DNA of 64,000 nt from JANXMY01 sp965246745. Its GTDB lineage: Bacteria; Armatimonadota; Armatimonadia; Armatimonadales; Capsulimonadaceae. Under the pieces are notes generated by a model. The model did not search any database and was not told the DNA's origin. It was given only the letters and a program-made list of their open reading frames with translations. Where the stretch lies: assembly GCA_965246745.1 (NCBI GenBank), contig OZ251980.1:682001-746000 (forward strand). The letters run 5' to 3'. The first letter of the stretch is position 1; the number at the start of each line of letters is the position of its first letter. Positions 32,813-41,420 of the stretch are shown here, one piece after another. Position numbers and translations under genes: made by a program.

Positions 32813-33975
32813 AAGCCGCTGTTTTTTCTGCTGCCTTGCTCTGGCTTCTGTGTGCCGGCACGGTGACGGCCGCCCCTCCAATGCCGCGCTATTCGGTCGT
32901 ACCGCTGGAGACGTTGCCCGGCGGGGAAGCCGGCGAGGCCGCTGTCTGCCTGCCGCGAGCGCTCAACAATCACGGCGAAAGTGTCGGCACCGTGCAGGGC
33001 CGAAACCGGCTCGAAGCGGTTCGCTGGGACAGCCAGGGCCGGATTGCGCTTCTCGGCAAGCCGCCGAAGCGTCTCGGCATCGCGGAAGGCCTGAATGACT
33101 CCGGGCAGGTGCTGGCGTATACCACAGCCGCCGAGCCGTCGTCGGCGGCGCGGCTCTTTCTTTTAGACAAGTCGGGCACCCATTCTGTACTTCCTCCCGC
33201 CGGGATGACGCCGGCCGGATTTACCGGCGGCGAGGCCATCAACCGCGCCGGGCAGATTGTCTTCAACACGCAGGAAGGCCATGCGTTTCTTCTGTCTGCC
33301 GGCACGGTGACCAATCTCGGCCGCCTGCCGCTTGCAGCTGGTGATGGGCTGTCGTCTCAAGTTCATGTGCGGGCGCTGAATTCCCTCGGCATGGCCGCCG
33401 GGGGAAGCCGCGTGACATTGGAAGCGGCAGGCAAAATGCCGGTCCATGCGTTCCATGCGTTTTTATGGCGGCAGGGCACGATGACCGATCTCGGCGTCCC
33501 GCCCGGTTATTCCGCGTCCACGGCCACGGCTCTCAGCGATACCGGGGAAGTCATCGGGACAATGACCCGCGACGGCGAAGGGCAGGCCGGGGTGGACCCG
33601 GCGTCGCAGACGCACGGGTTTTTGTGGCGCAGCGGCGCGATAATTGATCTCCAAGCACTGCCCGGCTGCCGCTACACCGAGCCGACCGGGATCAACCGTG
33701 AGGGCCTAATTGTTGGGAACTCGTACAATTTGACGGGAGATTCGCACGGCTTTTCACGCACCGGTGGCGCACTTAACGGCGGCGTGTTTTTGTGGGCGCA
33801 CGGCAAAATGCAGAACTTGCAGGCGCTGGTGCCCGCCCGCTGGAAGCTGCAATCGGCGGTCGGCATCAATAATCGGGGCGAAATTTTGTGCACGGGCTAT
33901 TATGATGGGATGCCGTCGCGCACAATCAGCAGTGGAGCGCTGCTTCTGCGCCCGCGCGGTTTGTCCCAAAAATAA
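32809..33975 (+). CDS. Secreted HAF-repeat protein
   Basis: 388 residues with a signal peptide (MKAAVFSAALLWLLCAGTVTA). The rest has repeated units of the HAF/DUF3466 type: A-x-x-LN(N/D)-x-G-x-V-x-G followed by AFLW-x-x-G-x-M-x-DLG (for example ALNNHGESVGTV, GLNDSGQVLAYT, HAFLWRQGTMTDLG, FLWRSGAIIDL, GINREGLIVGNS, GINNRGEILCTG). Such repeats form beta-propeller-like extracellular domains of unknown role. It is translationally coupled to the PhnP-like gene. The blaI operator begins at the base after its stop codon. Confidence 0.85.
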   Translation: MKAAVFSAALLWLLCAGTVTAAPPMPRYSVVPLETLPGGEAGEAAVCLPRALNNHGESVGTVQGRNRLEAVRWDSQGRIALLGKPPKRLGIAEGLNDSGQVLAYTTAAEPSSAARLFLLDKSGTHSVLPPAGMTPAGFTGGEAINRAGQIVFNTQEGHAFLLSAGTVTNLGRLPLAAGDGLSSQVHVRALNSLGMAAGGSRVTLEAAGKMPVHAFHAFLWRQGTMTDLGVPPGYSASTATALSDTGEVIGTMTRDGEGQAGVDPASQTHGFLWRSGAIIDLQALPGCRYTEPTGINREGLIVGNSYNLTGDSHGFSRTGGALNGGVFLWAHGKMQNLQALVPARWKLQSAVGINNRGEILCTGYYDGMPSRTISSGALLLRPRGLSQK

Positions 33976-34036
33976 ATGCGAATAATTTAGCACAAACGCT
34001 TGACATTGCGCCTCAAGTGTGCTAAATTATTCGCAT
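33976..34036. promoter_or_regulatory. BlaI operator, perfect 19-bp inverted repeat
   Basis: atgcgaataatttagcaca (33976-33994) is repeated in exact inverse at 34018-34036, 23 nt apart. The right arm covers the -10 box and the A-T of the blaI start codon, so a bound repressor would block transcription. BlaI/MecI operators are dyads of this kind. The half-site tgtgctaaattat also occurs before serS at 40119-40131. Confidence 0.88.
34000..34028 (+). promoter_or_regulatory. blaI-blaR promoter, leaderless
   Basis: TTGACA (34000-34005), exactly 17 nt, TAAATT (34023-34028); the ATG follows after 6 nt. The -10 box lies in the operator arm. No ribosome site is present. Confidence 0.85.
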
Positions 34037-34415
34037 GAACTCCACGCAGACCCTCAGCCGCCGCGAGCGGCAGATTATGGACATCATTTACCGGCAGGGC
34101 CGCGCCGCTGCCGCCGAAGTTTTGGCTGCCCTGCCCGACCCGCCGTCGTATTCATCGGTCCGCGCCCTGCTCGGAATACTCGAGACGAAAGGCCACTTGC
34201 AGCATGTCAAAGACGGCCCGCGCTATGTGTACCTCCCCACCCGCCCCCGCGCCGCCGCCGCCCGGACCGCCCTGCGGTCGGTGATGCAGACGTTTTTCGG
34301 CGGCTCGGTCGAGCAGACCGTCGCCACGCTTCTGTCCGATACCCCGCTGTCGCCCGACGAGCTGGCCCGCTTGTCGCGGCTGATTGACCGCGCGAAAGCC
34401 GAGGACCCCCGATGA
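34035..34415 (+). CDS. blaI: BlaI/MecI/CopY family repressor
   Basis: 126 residues. The winged helix (LSRRERQIMDIIYRQGRAAA, then AEVLAALPDPPSYSSVRALL and GILETKGHLQHVKDGPRYVYLP) is the family signature, followed by a dimerisation region (LRSVMQTFFGGSVEQTVATLL). Such repressors are cut or released when the partner sensor protease is activated. The gene is controlled by its own operator and overlaps the M56 peptidase gene by 4 nt. Confidence 0.93.
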   Translation: MNSTQTLSRRERQIMDIIYRQGRAAAAEVLAALPDPPSYSSVRALLGILETKGHLQHVKDGPRYVYLPTRPRAAAARTALRSVMQTFFGGSVEQTVATLLSDTPLSPDELARLSRLIDRAKAEDPR

Positions 34416-36196
34416 CCCTTTTGCTGACGCTCTTTCTGAAAAGCCTGCTCGTGTTCGCGCTTTGCGGCCTGCTCTTGCTTTTCCTGCGCCGGTCGTCCGC
34501 CGCCGCGCGGCACCTGGTCTGTCTGCTCACGCTCGGCGCGGTTCTCCTGCTGCCGCTTTGCGCTGCGACCCTGCCCGGCTGGCATTTGCCGATGCTGGGT
34601 GCGGAACCTACCCCGGTTCGTCCCTCACCGGCCCTCCCTGTTAGGGAGGGCAAAGAGTTGAGCCGAGTGCCTGGACTGAAGCCGCCCGGCACACCGCAGC
34701 CGCCCGCATTCCCCTCTTCGTCCTCCCTAACAGGGAGGACACCTGCGAAGCAAGGAGGTGGGTTCTTAACGCAAGGAAGCGGGCTGCAAACCGGGTTTCT
34801 TGCCTTGTACCTCCTCGGCGTTCTGCTGGCCGCCGCCCGCCCCCTGCTCGGCCTGTGGGGCATTCGCCAAATTGACCGCGCCGGCACCGCCAGTGACGAC
34901 GCCCCCACCCTCGCGCTGGCCGACGGCTGCGCTCGCCTCCTCGGCGTGTCCCCGCCGCGTGTCTGCCGCGCCCCGGTCCCCGTCCCGATGACCTGGGGCT
35001 GGCGGCGGCCCGTCGTCGCCCTGCCGCTCGCTTCGACCGACTGGCCCGAAGACCGCCTGCGCTCGGTTTTGCTGCACGAAACCGCCCACCTGAAGCGCCG
35101 CGACTGGCCCGGACACCGCTTCGCCGACTTCGCCTGCGCCCTGCTCTGGTTGCACCCGTGCGCCTGGCTCACCGCCCGCCGCCTGCGGGCCGAATCCGAG
35201 ATGGCCTGCGACGACCTCGTCCTGGCCTCGGGCGTCCCCGCCCCCGACTACGCCCGGCACCTGCTGGAAATCGCCAGCGCCCTGCCCCGCACCGCCCACT
35301 CGTCTCACGCCATTGCCATGGCCCAAACGTCAAAAATAGAAAGTCGGCTCACCATGATTTTAGACAAAACCCGCTCCCGCCGCCCCATCGCCCGCCGCGT
35401 TTTGGTATTCGCATTCGTTCCCACTGCCGCCGCTTTGGTGACGCTTGCTGTTTTAAAGCCCGAGGCCAAAGCGCGGACGCTTTCCCAGGCGGCTTTGTCG
35501 CCCGGTACAACTGCAATTCAGATCGCTGGGATTATGGATGCAACGCTGCCGGGCGATCCGGGGTGGGACAAAGAAGGGAGCCGGCTGACAACCGCACCCT
35601 TTGATTGGGATTCTCGGGCACAAGGCGTCACCATCATCAACAAGCCCGGCCAAAGATCACTCTTTATCGTTTTTCAAACGCCGCCGGGACGACAACAATT
35701 AGACCCTACCGTGGAGATTGACGGCACAGTCCTCGGCTTTACGATGATTTCACCTAAAAGTGAGGTAGGTTCCAGTATGGTGACGTTTCGTCTCAACTCG
35801 AACCCACAAATGCTGGTTCATGGCGTCGCTTTTCCCACCTCACTTTCGCACACAAATGTACGGGTCGGCGTCCCGTCTGGTTCTTGGACCCGAGAGTCCA
35901 CAGTCCGGGTCTCTTCCACATCTTCTTCAAGAGGCAGAGCGAGTAACGACAGTGAAGTCCACTTCAGCCTCCCACATGGTGAAACCCGCGACACCTACGA
36001 CTTCCGGGCCGTTGCCGTCGGCGCAGATGGCAGCCGAATGATTCTATCAGGCTTGAACGCCAAAACACTTGGCAGCCGGGAAATCGTGTCTTTGACAGTC
36101 CCGGCATCGGCCCCCCATCTCAGCTTTATACGCTTCGAGTCACGCCCCTGCACCTGGCAGGTGTTCAAGGATGTCGCTTTGCAGCCGGTGAAGTAG
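34412..36196 (+). CDS. BlaR1-like M56 membrane peptidase with in-frame repeat insertion
   Basis: 594 residues. Two N-terminal membrane helices (~2-25, 33-55), a third near 125-147, then the M56 protease domain with the zinc motif HETAHLKRRDW and EMACDDLVL, and a further helix (~330-350). The ~240-residue C-terminal part is outside and beta-rich but is not the penicillin-binding domain of BlaR1, so the inducer is unknown. Residues ~64-118 (SPALPVREGKEL..., SSSLTGRTPAKQ...) are coded by a palindromic DNA element inserted in frame in the loop between helices 2 and 3. Coupled to blaI by ATGA. Confidence 0.88.
   Translation: MTLLLTLFLKSLLVFALCGLLLLFLRRSSAAARHLVCLLTLGAVLLLPLCAATLPGWHLPMLGAEPTPVRPSPALPVREGKELSRVPGLKPPGTPQPPAFPSSSSLTGRTPAKQGGGFLTQGSGLQTGFLALYLLGVLLAAARPLLGLWGIRQIDRAGTASDDAPTLALADGCARLLGVSPPRVCRAPVPVPMTWGWRRPVVALPLASTDWPEDRLRSVLLHETAHLKRRDWPGHRFADFACALLWLHPCAWLTARRLRAESEMACDDLVLASGVPAPDYARHLLEIASALPRTAHSSHAIAMAQTSKIESRLTMILDKTRSRRPIARRVLVFAFVPTAAALVTLAVLKPEAKARTLSQAALSPGTTAIQIAGIMDATLPGDPGWDKEGSRLTTAPFDWDSRAQGVTIINKPGQRSLFIVFQTPPGRQQLDPTVEIDGTVLGFTMISPKSEVGSSMVTFRLNSNPQMLVHGVAFPTSLSHTNVRVGVPSGSWTRESTVRVSSTSSSRGRASNDSEVHFSLPHGETRDTYDFRAVAVGADGSRMILSGLNAKTLGSREIVSLTVPASAPHLSFIRFESRPCTWQVFKDVALQPVK
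34603..34766. repeat. Palindromic element inside a coding sequence
   Basis: Two hairpin cores, ccctccctgttagggaggg near 34633-34651 and cctccctaacagggagg near 34722-34738, are inverted copies of each other. The outer ends (gaacctacccc, ggaggtgggttc) are also roughly inverse. The element keeps the reading frame open through ~54 codons of the BlaR-like gene. Confidence 0.8.
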
Positions 36197-36268
36197 CCAG
36201 CGTCCCGCGAGAAAGAATGCTGGGGAACCGTGTGCATGACACCCTTAGCTCACCTGACCCACACCTTG

Positions 36269-37258
36269 CTACACCATCGGCAGGGTCACGGCGAAGTGGC
36301 AGGCGGAAACGTGGCCGGGGGATGCGCCGTCAAACGAGGCGAGCGGCGGCTCTTGCTCGGCGCAGATGTCTTCGGCGAACGGGCAGCGGGTGCGGAAGCG
36401 GCACCCGCTCGGGAGGTCAATCGGCGACGGCACATCGCCCTCGACTTTGGCGGCGGCGATTCGGACCCCGTCCACGCTCGGCACGGCGGCGAGCAGGGCG
36501 CGGGTGTAGGGGTGGCGCGGGTTGTCGTACAGCGCGTCGGCAGGGGCCAGCTCGACAATCTTGCCGAGGTACATGACGGCGACCCGGTGGGAGAGCGAGC
36601 GGACCGCCCCGAGGTCATGGGCGATAAACAGCAGCGCGACTTCGGTTTCGGCCTGCACCCGCCGGAACAAGTTGAGGATTTGGGCGCGAATGGACACGTC
36701 GAGCGCCGACACCGGCTCGTCGGCGACAATCAATTTAGGCCGCAGGGACAGGGCGCGGGCGATCCCGACCCGCTGCCGCTGCCCGCCGGAGAACTCATGC
36801 GGATACCGGGCGGCGGCGCTTTGCGGCAGGCCGACTTGGTCCAGCAGCCGGGCGACTTCGGCCCGGAGGTCGCCCGGCGGGACGATTTGGTGCACCCGCA
36901 GCGGCTCTTCCAAAGTCTGGCCGATGCTGAGGCGCGGGTTCAGCGACGCGAAGGGGTCTTGAAAGACAATCTGCATGTCGCGCCGCGCTCGGCGCAGCGC
37001 TTCCGGCGGCAGGGCGAGTAAATCCGTGCCGCCGAACGTGATTGTGCCCGAGGTCGGCTCGATGAGGCGCAGGAGGCAGCGGCCGAGCGTAGACTTGCCG
37101 CAGCCGGACTCGCCGACCAAGCCGAGCGTTTCGCCGGGGTCGAGGGAAAGGTCAATGCCGTCCACGGCGCGGACATGCTCGGTGGTTCGCCGGAACGGTC
37201 CGGCGGCGCGGGTGATCGGGAACTGCTTGGTGAGATGGGAAACTTCGAGGAGAGGCAT
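36269..37258 (-). CDS. Oligopeptide/dipeptide ABC transporter ATP-binding protein (OppF/DppF-like)
   Basis: 329 residues from the ATG at 37258. Walker A GLVGESGCGKST, a QIVFQDPFASLNPR segment typical of Opp/Dpp ATPases, signature HEFSGGQRQRVGIARAL and Walker B KLIVADEPVSALD. The C-terminal extension with SGCRFRTRCPFAEDICAEQEP is the cysteine-rich oligopeptide_HPY domain. It powers peptide or nickel import at the inner membrane, normally with a sister ATPase, two permeases and a binding protein; none of these are adjacent, so partners must be elsewhere. A TATAAT box (37268-37273, minus strand) stands 9 nt before the start. Confidence 0.93.
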   Translation of the reverse strand: MPLLEVSHLTKQFPITRAAGPFRRTTEHVRAVDGIDLSLDPGETLGLVGESGCGKSTLGRCLLRLIEPTSGTITFGGTDLLALPPEALRRARRDMQIVFQDPFASLNPRLSIGQTLEEPLRVHQIVPPGDLRAEVARLLDQVGLPQSAAARYPHEFSGGQRQRVGIARALSLRPKLIVADEPVSALDVSIRAQILNLFRRVQAETEVALLFIAHDLGAVRSLSHRVAVMYLGKIVELAPADALYDNPRHPYTRALLAAVPSVDGVRIAAAKVEGDVPSPIDLPSGCRFRTRCPFAEDICAEQEPPLASFDGASPGHVSACHFAVTLPMV

Positions 37259-37280
37259 GGTACGGGAATTATACCCGATG

Positions 37281-37436
37281 CAGTCCCCCGCCCCAATTCT
37301 GGGGAAAAGCCCCCCCGCCCCAATTCTGGGGAGCCGGATAAAGACAAAAAGAGGGCGCGGCAAGGCAAGAGGGCGCAGCAAGCAGCGCCCCTACGAACTT
37401 ATCTTTTCCAGCCCGCCATTATTGGGGGCGGGGGGA
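37281..37436. repeat. Cluster of CCCCAATTCTGGGG repeats
   Basis: Two direct copies of the arm seen at 16521 (37281-37303 and 37309-37335) and a variant ccattattgggggcggggg at 37416-37436 in inverse sense. Between them is agggcgcagcaagcagcgcccctac (37370 region), whose reverse complement occurs inside the element at 48230. The array fills the gap between the divergently read ABC ATPase start and the GH4 stop. Confidence 0.8.
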
Positions 37437-37440
37437 CTTT

Positions 37441-38919
37441 TTACTTGAACCCCGGCAGGAACTCCTTTTCGGCGTCGAACATCTCCAGCGTCATCGCCTT
37501 GATCTCGGCGGGGCTGCACACGGCGGCGGTCAGCGGGTCGAGCAGGAGCGAATGAATGGCGGCTTCTTTGGAGCGCTCTATCGCGGCGGTCGCGCCGAGG
37601 TCGTACATCGGCATGTTGGAAGCGCACACCGCCGCCATCTGCGGCGGCAGTGCGCCGTAGCGGGTCGGGCTGATGCCGTTGCCGTCAACAAGGCACGCGA
37701 CTTCCACAATGCCGTCCGCCGGCAGGTTGGTAATCAGCGCTCCCGCGCCGTCCCCCGCCGAATTCGGAACGTTGCCGTGAATCCGCACGGGGATATTCTT
37801 TTCGCGGGCTTCAATGATCCACGAGCCGTATTCCCACGACCGGGAATGCGCCAGCGACTCCTCGCCGCTGAGCATTTTGAGCCGTTTTTCGTCGGCGGCG
37901 GCCCGCCAAGCCGGCCAGTTGTCGGCGTAAAACGATGTTTCGCCGTCGTAGCCGCTTCGCAGGTACTTGTCCATCAAATCCGGGCGCTTGCGGTAGTACG
38001 GCAGGTATTCGGACAGATGGCCCGACGACTCCGTGATAAAGGCCCCGAAGTGCAGCATCATGTCTTTGCGGACAAGGTCGGTGTCGTCGCGGCCCTCCCC
38101 CGTGCCGTCCACATCCCGCCGGGCCATCTCCCTCAGCTTGGGATATAAATTCTCGCCCCGGTGCTCCAGCTTGGTGAACCACGCCAGGTGGTTGATGCCC
38201 GCGCATTCCCACGTCATCTCGTCGTAGGAAACGCCGGCGCGGCCCGCCAGCAGGTGCCCTGTCCCTTGAACGCTGTGGCAGAGGCCGACCACCGGCAGAT
38301 ACGAAGTCCGGGCGGCGGCCAGGCACATCATAGACATCGGATTGGTGTAGTTCAGCACCATCGCGCCCGGCGCATGCCGCTCGACATCCTGCAAAATCTC
38401 GATCCAAACGGGGATCGTGCGGAGCGATTTAAACAGGCCGCCCGGCCCGATGGTATCGCCGATGCACTGCTTGAGGCCGTACTTGGCGGGGATGTCGTTG
38501 TCCAGCCGCACGCAGGCCGTGCCGCTGACTTCGACGCAGCAAATAACGTAGTCGCTGCCGCCGAGAACTTCCGTGCGGTCCGTGGACGACTCGACTTTCC
38601 AGTGGGTTTTGCCTGCCGTGTCCAGCACTTTTGCGTCCAGCACTTTTTGGATCAGCGCGTGCATTGTCCGCAGCCGGTCGGCGTCGGTGTCTACCAGGGC
38701 AATCGTGCCGCCGGCCTCGCCGGGGATTTGGAGAACGTCGCGCACCAGGGTCGGCGTGAAGCCGGACCCCGCCCCCATCAGGGTCAGCTTGATCGGCCGG
38801 CGCATGGCTCCGGCGAGGCCGGCGGCAGCGGCGGATTGGGAGTGCGCGGCATGCCCTTCGGTTTCGTTGGACGGAGCTTCTTTGCCTTCGGTTTCTTCGA
38901 TTACGTCTGCGGTCGCCAT
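37441..38919 (-). CDS. Glycoside hydrolase family 4 (alpha-galactosidase-like)
   Basis: 492 residues from the ATG at 38919. A longer open frame to 39414 runs antisense to the M42 gene and is rejected. The Rossmann start KLTLMGAGSGFTPTLVRDVL binds NAD, as in all GH4 enzymes; NYTNPMSMM and LCHSVQGTGHLL contain the Asn and the metal-binding Cys-His; the second metal His is in AGINHLAWF. GH4 enzymes cleave glycosides by a redox-elimination path needing NAD and Mn. CHS and the overall pattern fit alpha-galactosidases/glucuronidases rather than the phospho-glucosidases. About 40 polar N-terminal residues precede the fold. Confidence 0.9.
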   Translation of the reverse strand: MATADVIEETEGKEAPSNETEGHAAHSQSAAAAGLAGAMRRPIKLTLMGAGSGFTPTLVRDVLQIPGEAGGTIALVDTDADRLRTMHALIQKVLDAKVLDTAGKTHWKVESSTDRTEVLGGSDYVICCVEVSGTACVRLDNDIPAKYGLKQCIGDTIGPGGLFKSLRTIPVWIEILQDVERHAPGAMVLNYTNPMSMMCLAAARTSYLPVVGLCHSVQGTGHLLAGRAGVSYDEMTWECAGINHLAWFTKLEHRGENLYPKLREMARRDVDGTGEGRDDTDLVRKDMMLHFGAFITESSGHLSEYLPYYRKRPDLMDKYLRSGYDGETSFYADNWPAWRAAADEKRLKMLSGEESLAHSRSWEYGSWIIEAREKNIPVRIHGNVPNSAGDGAGALITNLPADGIVEVACLVDGNGISPTRYGALPPQMAAVCASNMPMYDLGATAAIERSKEAAIHSLLLDPLTAAVCSPAEIKAMTLEMFDAEKEFLPGFK

Positions 38920-39000
38920 GAAATTTTCCCCTCTCGTCAGTGCCCTCCTATACCACGCGCCGCCCGCGTTTTCCTCTTTTGTCCGGCGCACCGGCCCGGT

Positions 39001-39030
39001 TTGACAACCAAACCCGATTTGAGATACAAT
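39001..39030 (+). promoter_or_regulatory. Promoter of the M42 peptidase gene
   Basis: TTGACA (39001-39006), 18-nt spacer, TACAAT (39025-39030). The ATG starts 12 nt after the -10 box, leaving a leader of about 5 nt with no ribosome site. Confidence 0.75.
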
Positions 39031-39041
39031 ACAGGCACTGT

Positions 39042-39956
39042 ATGAACGATTACCCGCTTGACCTGCTTTGGGACCTGCTCGCGCAGGACAGCCCTGCCGG
39101 GGACGAAGCCCCGCTTTCGGACTGGATTGAAGCCCGGCTGGCCCGCGACGTGCCCGATGCCGCTGTGGAGCGGCTCGGCGACTCGCTTGTCGTCCTGCGC
39201 GGGACCGCCCCCCAAGTCGCCGTGTTCGCGCATCTCGACACGACCGGCTGGACTTTGGGGCACGGCCGGGAATTGTTTCGCCTCGGCGGCCCGCACCCGA
39301 AGCCCGGCGATGCCGTCCGCGCCGCTCGCCGCCCGGACACCGGGGCGACCCTGGCCCGGCGCAAAGACGGCGGCTGGCGGCTCGACGGCCGGCCCGATGC
39401 CGCCCCCGGCGCACGCTTTGTGTACGCCGCCCGGCCGGAAGTCAGCGAACACCAAATCACGGCCCCGTACCTCGACAACCGGGCGGGCCTATGGGCGGCA
39501 TTGACGGTCTTGACCGCCTGCCCACGGGTCGCGCTGGCCTTGTCGGTGCAGGAAGAAACCGGCAGCCTCGGCGCAGCCGTCACCGCCCGGCGGCTGCACG
39601 AAACCCACGGCATCACGCAGGCGCTGGTGGCCGACTTGACCTGGGAAACCAAGCATGTGAAGCGCGGCCTCGGCCCGGCGATCTCGCTCCGGGACAGCAG
39701 TGTTCCGCGCCAGTCTTACTTGAACCGCGTGCTGGCGCTGGCCGAAAAAAGCGGCCTGCCGTTTCAGCGCGAGATCGCCGAAAACGGCGGCTCCGACGGG
39801 GCCGGGATTGAGCGCAGCGGCGTCCCGCTGGACTGGGTGTTCGTCGGCGCACCCGAAAAGGCCCCGCACACGGCCCGCGAGCGTGTTCATCTCGGCGACT
39901 TGCAGCACATGGCGGCGCTTTTGGTTTATTTGGCGCAGGGCCTAAGCGATAGATAA
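39042..39956 (+). CDS. M42 family aminopeptidase
   Basis: 304 residues. Co-catalytic metallopeptidase of the PepA/FrvX type. Visible ligands: His-x-Asp in VFAHLDTTGW, Asp in APYLDNRAGLWAA, the catalytic EE in SVQEETGSLGAAV, Asp in VADLTWETKH, and His in APHTARERVHLGDL. It trims N-terminal residues of cytosolic peptides, which fits the presence of another peptidase (PepF) in the window. Slightly shorter than typical (~340), mostly in the apical domain. The start is set by the promoter. Confidence 0.88.
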   Translation: MNDYPLDLLWDLLAQDSPAGDEAPLSDWIEARLARDVPDAAVERLGDSLVVLRGTAPQVAVFAHLDTTGWTLGHGRELFRLGGPHPKPGDAVRAARRPDTGATLARRKDGGWRLDGRPDAAPGARFVYAARPEVSEHQITAPYLDNRAGLWAALTVLTACPRVALALSVQEETGSLGAAVTARRLHETHGITQALVADLTWETKHVKRGLGPAISLRDSSVPRQSYLNRVLALAEKSGLPFQREIAENGGSDGAGIERSGVPLDWVFVGAPEKAPHTARERVHLGDLQHMAALLVYLAQGLSDR

Positions 39957-39970
39957 CGGCAGATAAACCC

Positions 39971-40021
39971 GTGTCGAAGCGACACAAGAGGTCGCGGCAA
40001 TTTGTTTTGCGTCGCCGCGAC
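39971..40021. other. Hairpins in the 174-nt gap before serS
   Basis: gtgtcg-aag-cgacac (39971-39985) and gtcgcggc / gccgcgac (39991-39998, 40014-40021) form two stems. There is no T run, so termination is doubtful. The remainder (40022-40130) holds ttgaag and a BlaI-like half-site immediately before the serS start, but no gene. No T-box pattern could be recognised. Confidence 0.45.
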
Positions 40022-40114
40022 GCCGGTTTGTCTTAGCCTCGCAGTTCACTGCGTGGCTCCCGCGAGGGCAGAGGGCTTGCGTCCTAACTGTATCTACTTT
40101 TCCGGCTGCCTTGA

Positions 40115-40130
40115 AGAAGTGTGCTAAATT
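40115..40130 (+). promoter_or_regulatory. Sequence shared with the blaI operator upstream of serS
   Basis: gaagtgtgctaaatt, followed by at of the start codon, matches 16 nt (aagtgtgctaaattat) of the blaI promoter and operator right arm. Only one arm is present. It may be a secondary BlaI site or just a shared -10 region (TAAATT) placed at the start codon. Confidence 0.45.
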
Positions 40131-41420
40131 ATGCTTGATATTAAACTGATACGAACCGAACCCGAGGCCGTGAAAGTGCGGCTTCAAGACCGGCTGGCGG
40201 ACCCGGCGGCGATTGATGCGGTGTTGGACACCGACGCCCGCTGGCGGGCGGCGCTGGCGGACGCCGAGGAACTGCAAGCGGAGCTGGGGCGCGGCAGCAA
40301 AGCTATTCCCCAACTGATGAAAGACGGCAGGCGGGACGAGGCCGACGCGCTCAAAGCATCGCTGCGCGATCTCGGCGACCGCAAAGCTGCCCTGGGCGAC
40401 GAGGCCAAGCGGCTGGAAGCGGAGCGGGACAATCTATTATTTTATCTGCCGAACCTGCCGTCGCCGACCACGCCGCCCGGACCGGAAGAAAACTTTCGGA
40501 TGGTCAAAGAGTTTGGGGAGGTCAAGACGTTCGACTTTGCGCCGAAGGCGCACTGGGATTTGGCGACCGACCTGGATTTGATAGACTTCGCGCGGGGGGC
40601 GAAGCTGTCGGGCAGCGGGTTTGTGCTGTTTAAAGACTGGGGCGCACGGCTCGAGCGGGCTTTAATTCAGTTTATGCTGGATTTGCACCGGGACAAGCAC
40701 GGCTACACCGAATGGGCGACGCCGTTCTTTTTAAGCCGCGAAAGCGTCTCGGCGTCGGCGCACCTGCCCAAATTTCAGCCGGAAATGTACCACGACGCCG
40801 AAGCCGACTTGTTCGCCCTGCCGACCGCAGAACCCGCGCTGGTCAACATTCATCGGGACGAGATTTTGGACGGCCGTGATTTGCCCTTAAACTACATGGC
40901 ATATTCGCCGTGCTGGCGGCGCGAAGCGGGCGCGGCAGGCAAAGACACGCGCGGGCTATTAAGAGTGCATCAGTTCGACAAAGTCGAGATGGTTAAGTAC
41001 ACGCTGCCGGAAAACTCGGACGCCGCGCTGGAAACCCTGCTTTCCGATGCCACCGACGTGCTGGAAGCGCTCGGCCTGCCCTACCGGGTCAAGCTGCTGG
41101 CGGCGGGGGATATTTCGTTCGCGGCGGCGAAGTGCTACGATGTCGAAATCTATGCCCCCGGCGCGGACCTTTGGCTGGAAGTGTCGTCGTGCTCCAACTG
41201 CGAGGACTTCCAAAGCCGCCGGGGCAATATCCGCTTTCGGCGCGAGCCGGGCGCAAAGCCCGAGTTTCCGCACCTTTTGAACGGCAGCGGGACCGCCCTG
41301 CCCCGCCTCATGGCCGCGCTTCTTGAAACGTACCAAATGGCCGACGGCGCGGTCGCGCTTCCCTCCGCCCTGTCGCCGTACCTCGGCGGCCGGACTGTTC
41401 TCCGCCGGGAGCAGAGCTGA
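40131..41420 (+). CDS. serS: Seryl-tRNA synthetase
   Basis: 429 residues. Charges tRNA-Ser in the cytoplasm. An N-terminal coiled-coil arm (~30-100, rich in EAE/LKA heptads) contacts the tRNA. Class II motifs follow: FALPTAEPALVNIHRDEIL, motif 2 SPCWRREAGAAGKDTRGLLR with HQFDKVEM, and motif 3 LLNGSGTALPRLMAALLE. The family usually has TAEVPL where this protein has TAEPAL. ATG 40131 gives the canonical MLDIKLIR start. The stop overlaps the next start by one base (TGATG). Confidence 0.97.
   Translation: MLDIKLIRTEPEAVKVRLQDRLADPAAIDAVLDTDARWRAALADAEELQAELGRGSKAIPQLMKDGRRDEADALKASLRDLGDRKAALGDEAKRLEAERDNLLFYLPNLPSPTTPPGPEENFRMVKEFGEVKTFDFAPKAHWDLATDLDLIDFARGAKLSGSGFVLFKDWGARLERALIQFMLDLHRDKHGYTEWATPFFLSRESVSASAHLPKFQPEMYHDAEADLFALPTAEPALVNIHRDEILDGRDLPLNYMAYSPCWRREAGAAGKDTRGLLRVHQFDKVEMVKYTLPENSDAALETLLSDATDVLEALGLPYRVKLLAAGDISFAAAKCYDVEIYAPGADLWLEVSSCSNCEDFQSRRGNIRFRREPGAKPEFPHLLNGSGTALPRLMAALLETYQMADGAVALPSALSPYLGGRTVLRREQS

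Noticed and set aside
38920..39414. N-terminal extension of the GH4 protein in the same open frame
   Set aside because: It runs antisense through the M42 peptidase gene and its promoter; the GH4 fold starts shortly after the ATG at 38919.
39957..40130. T-box or other riboswitch before serS
   Set aside because: No T-box consensus or specifier loop could be recognised; only two simple hairpins are present.
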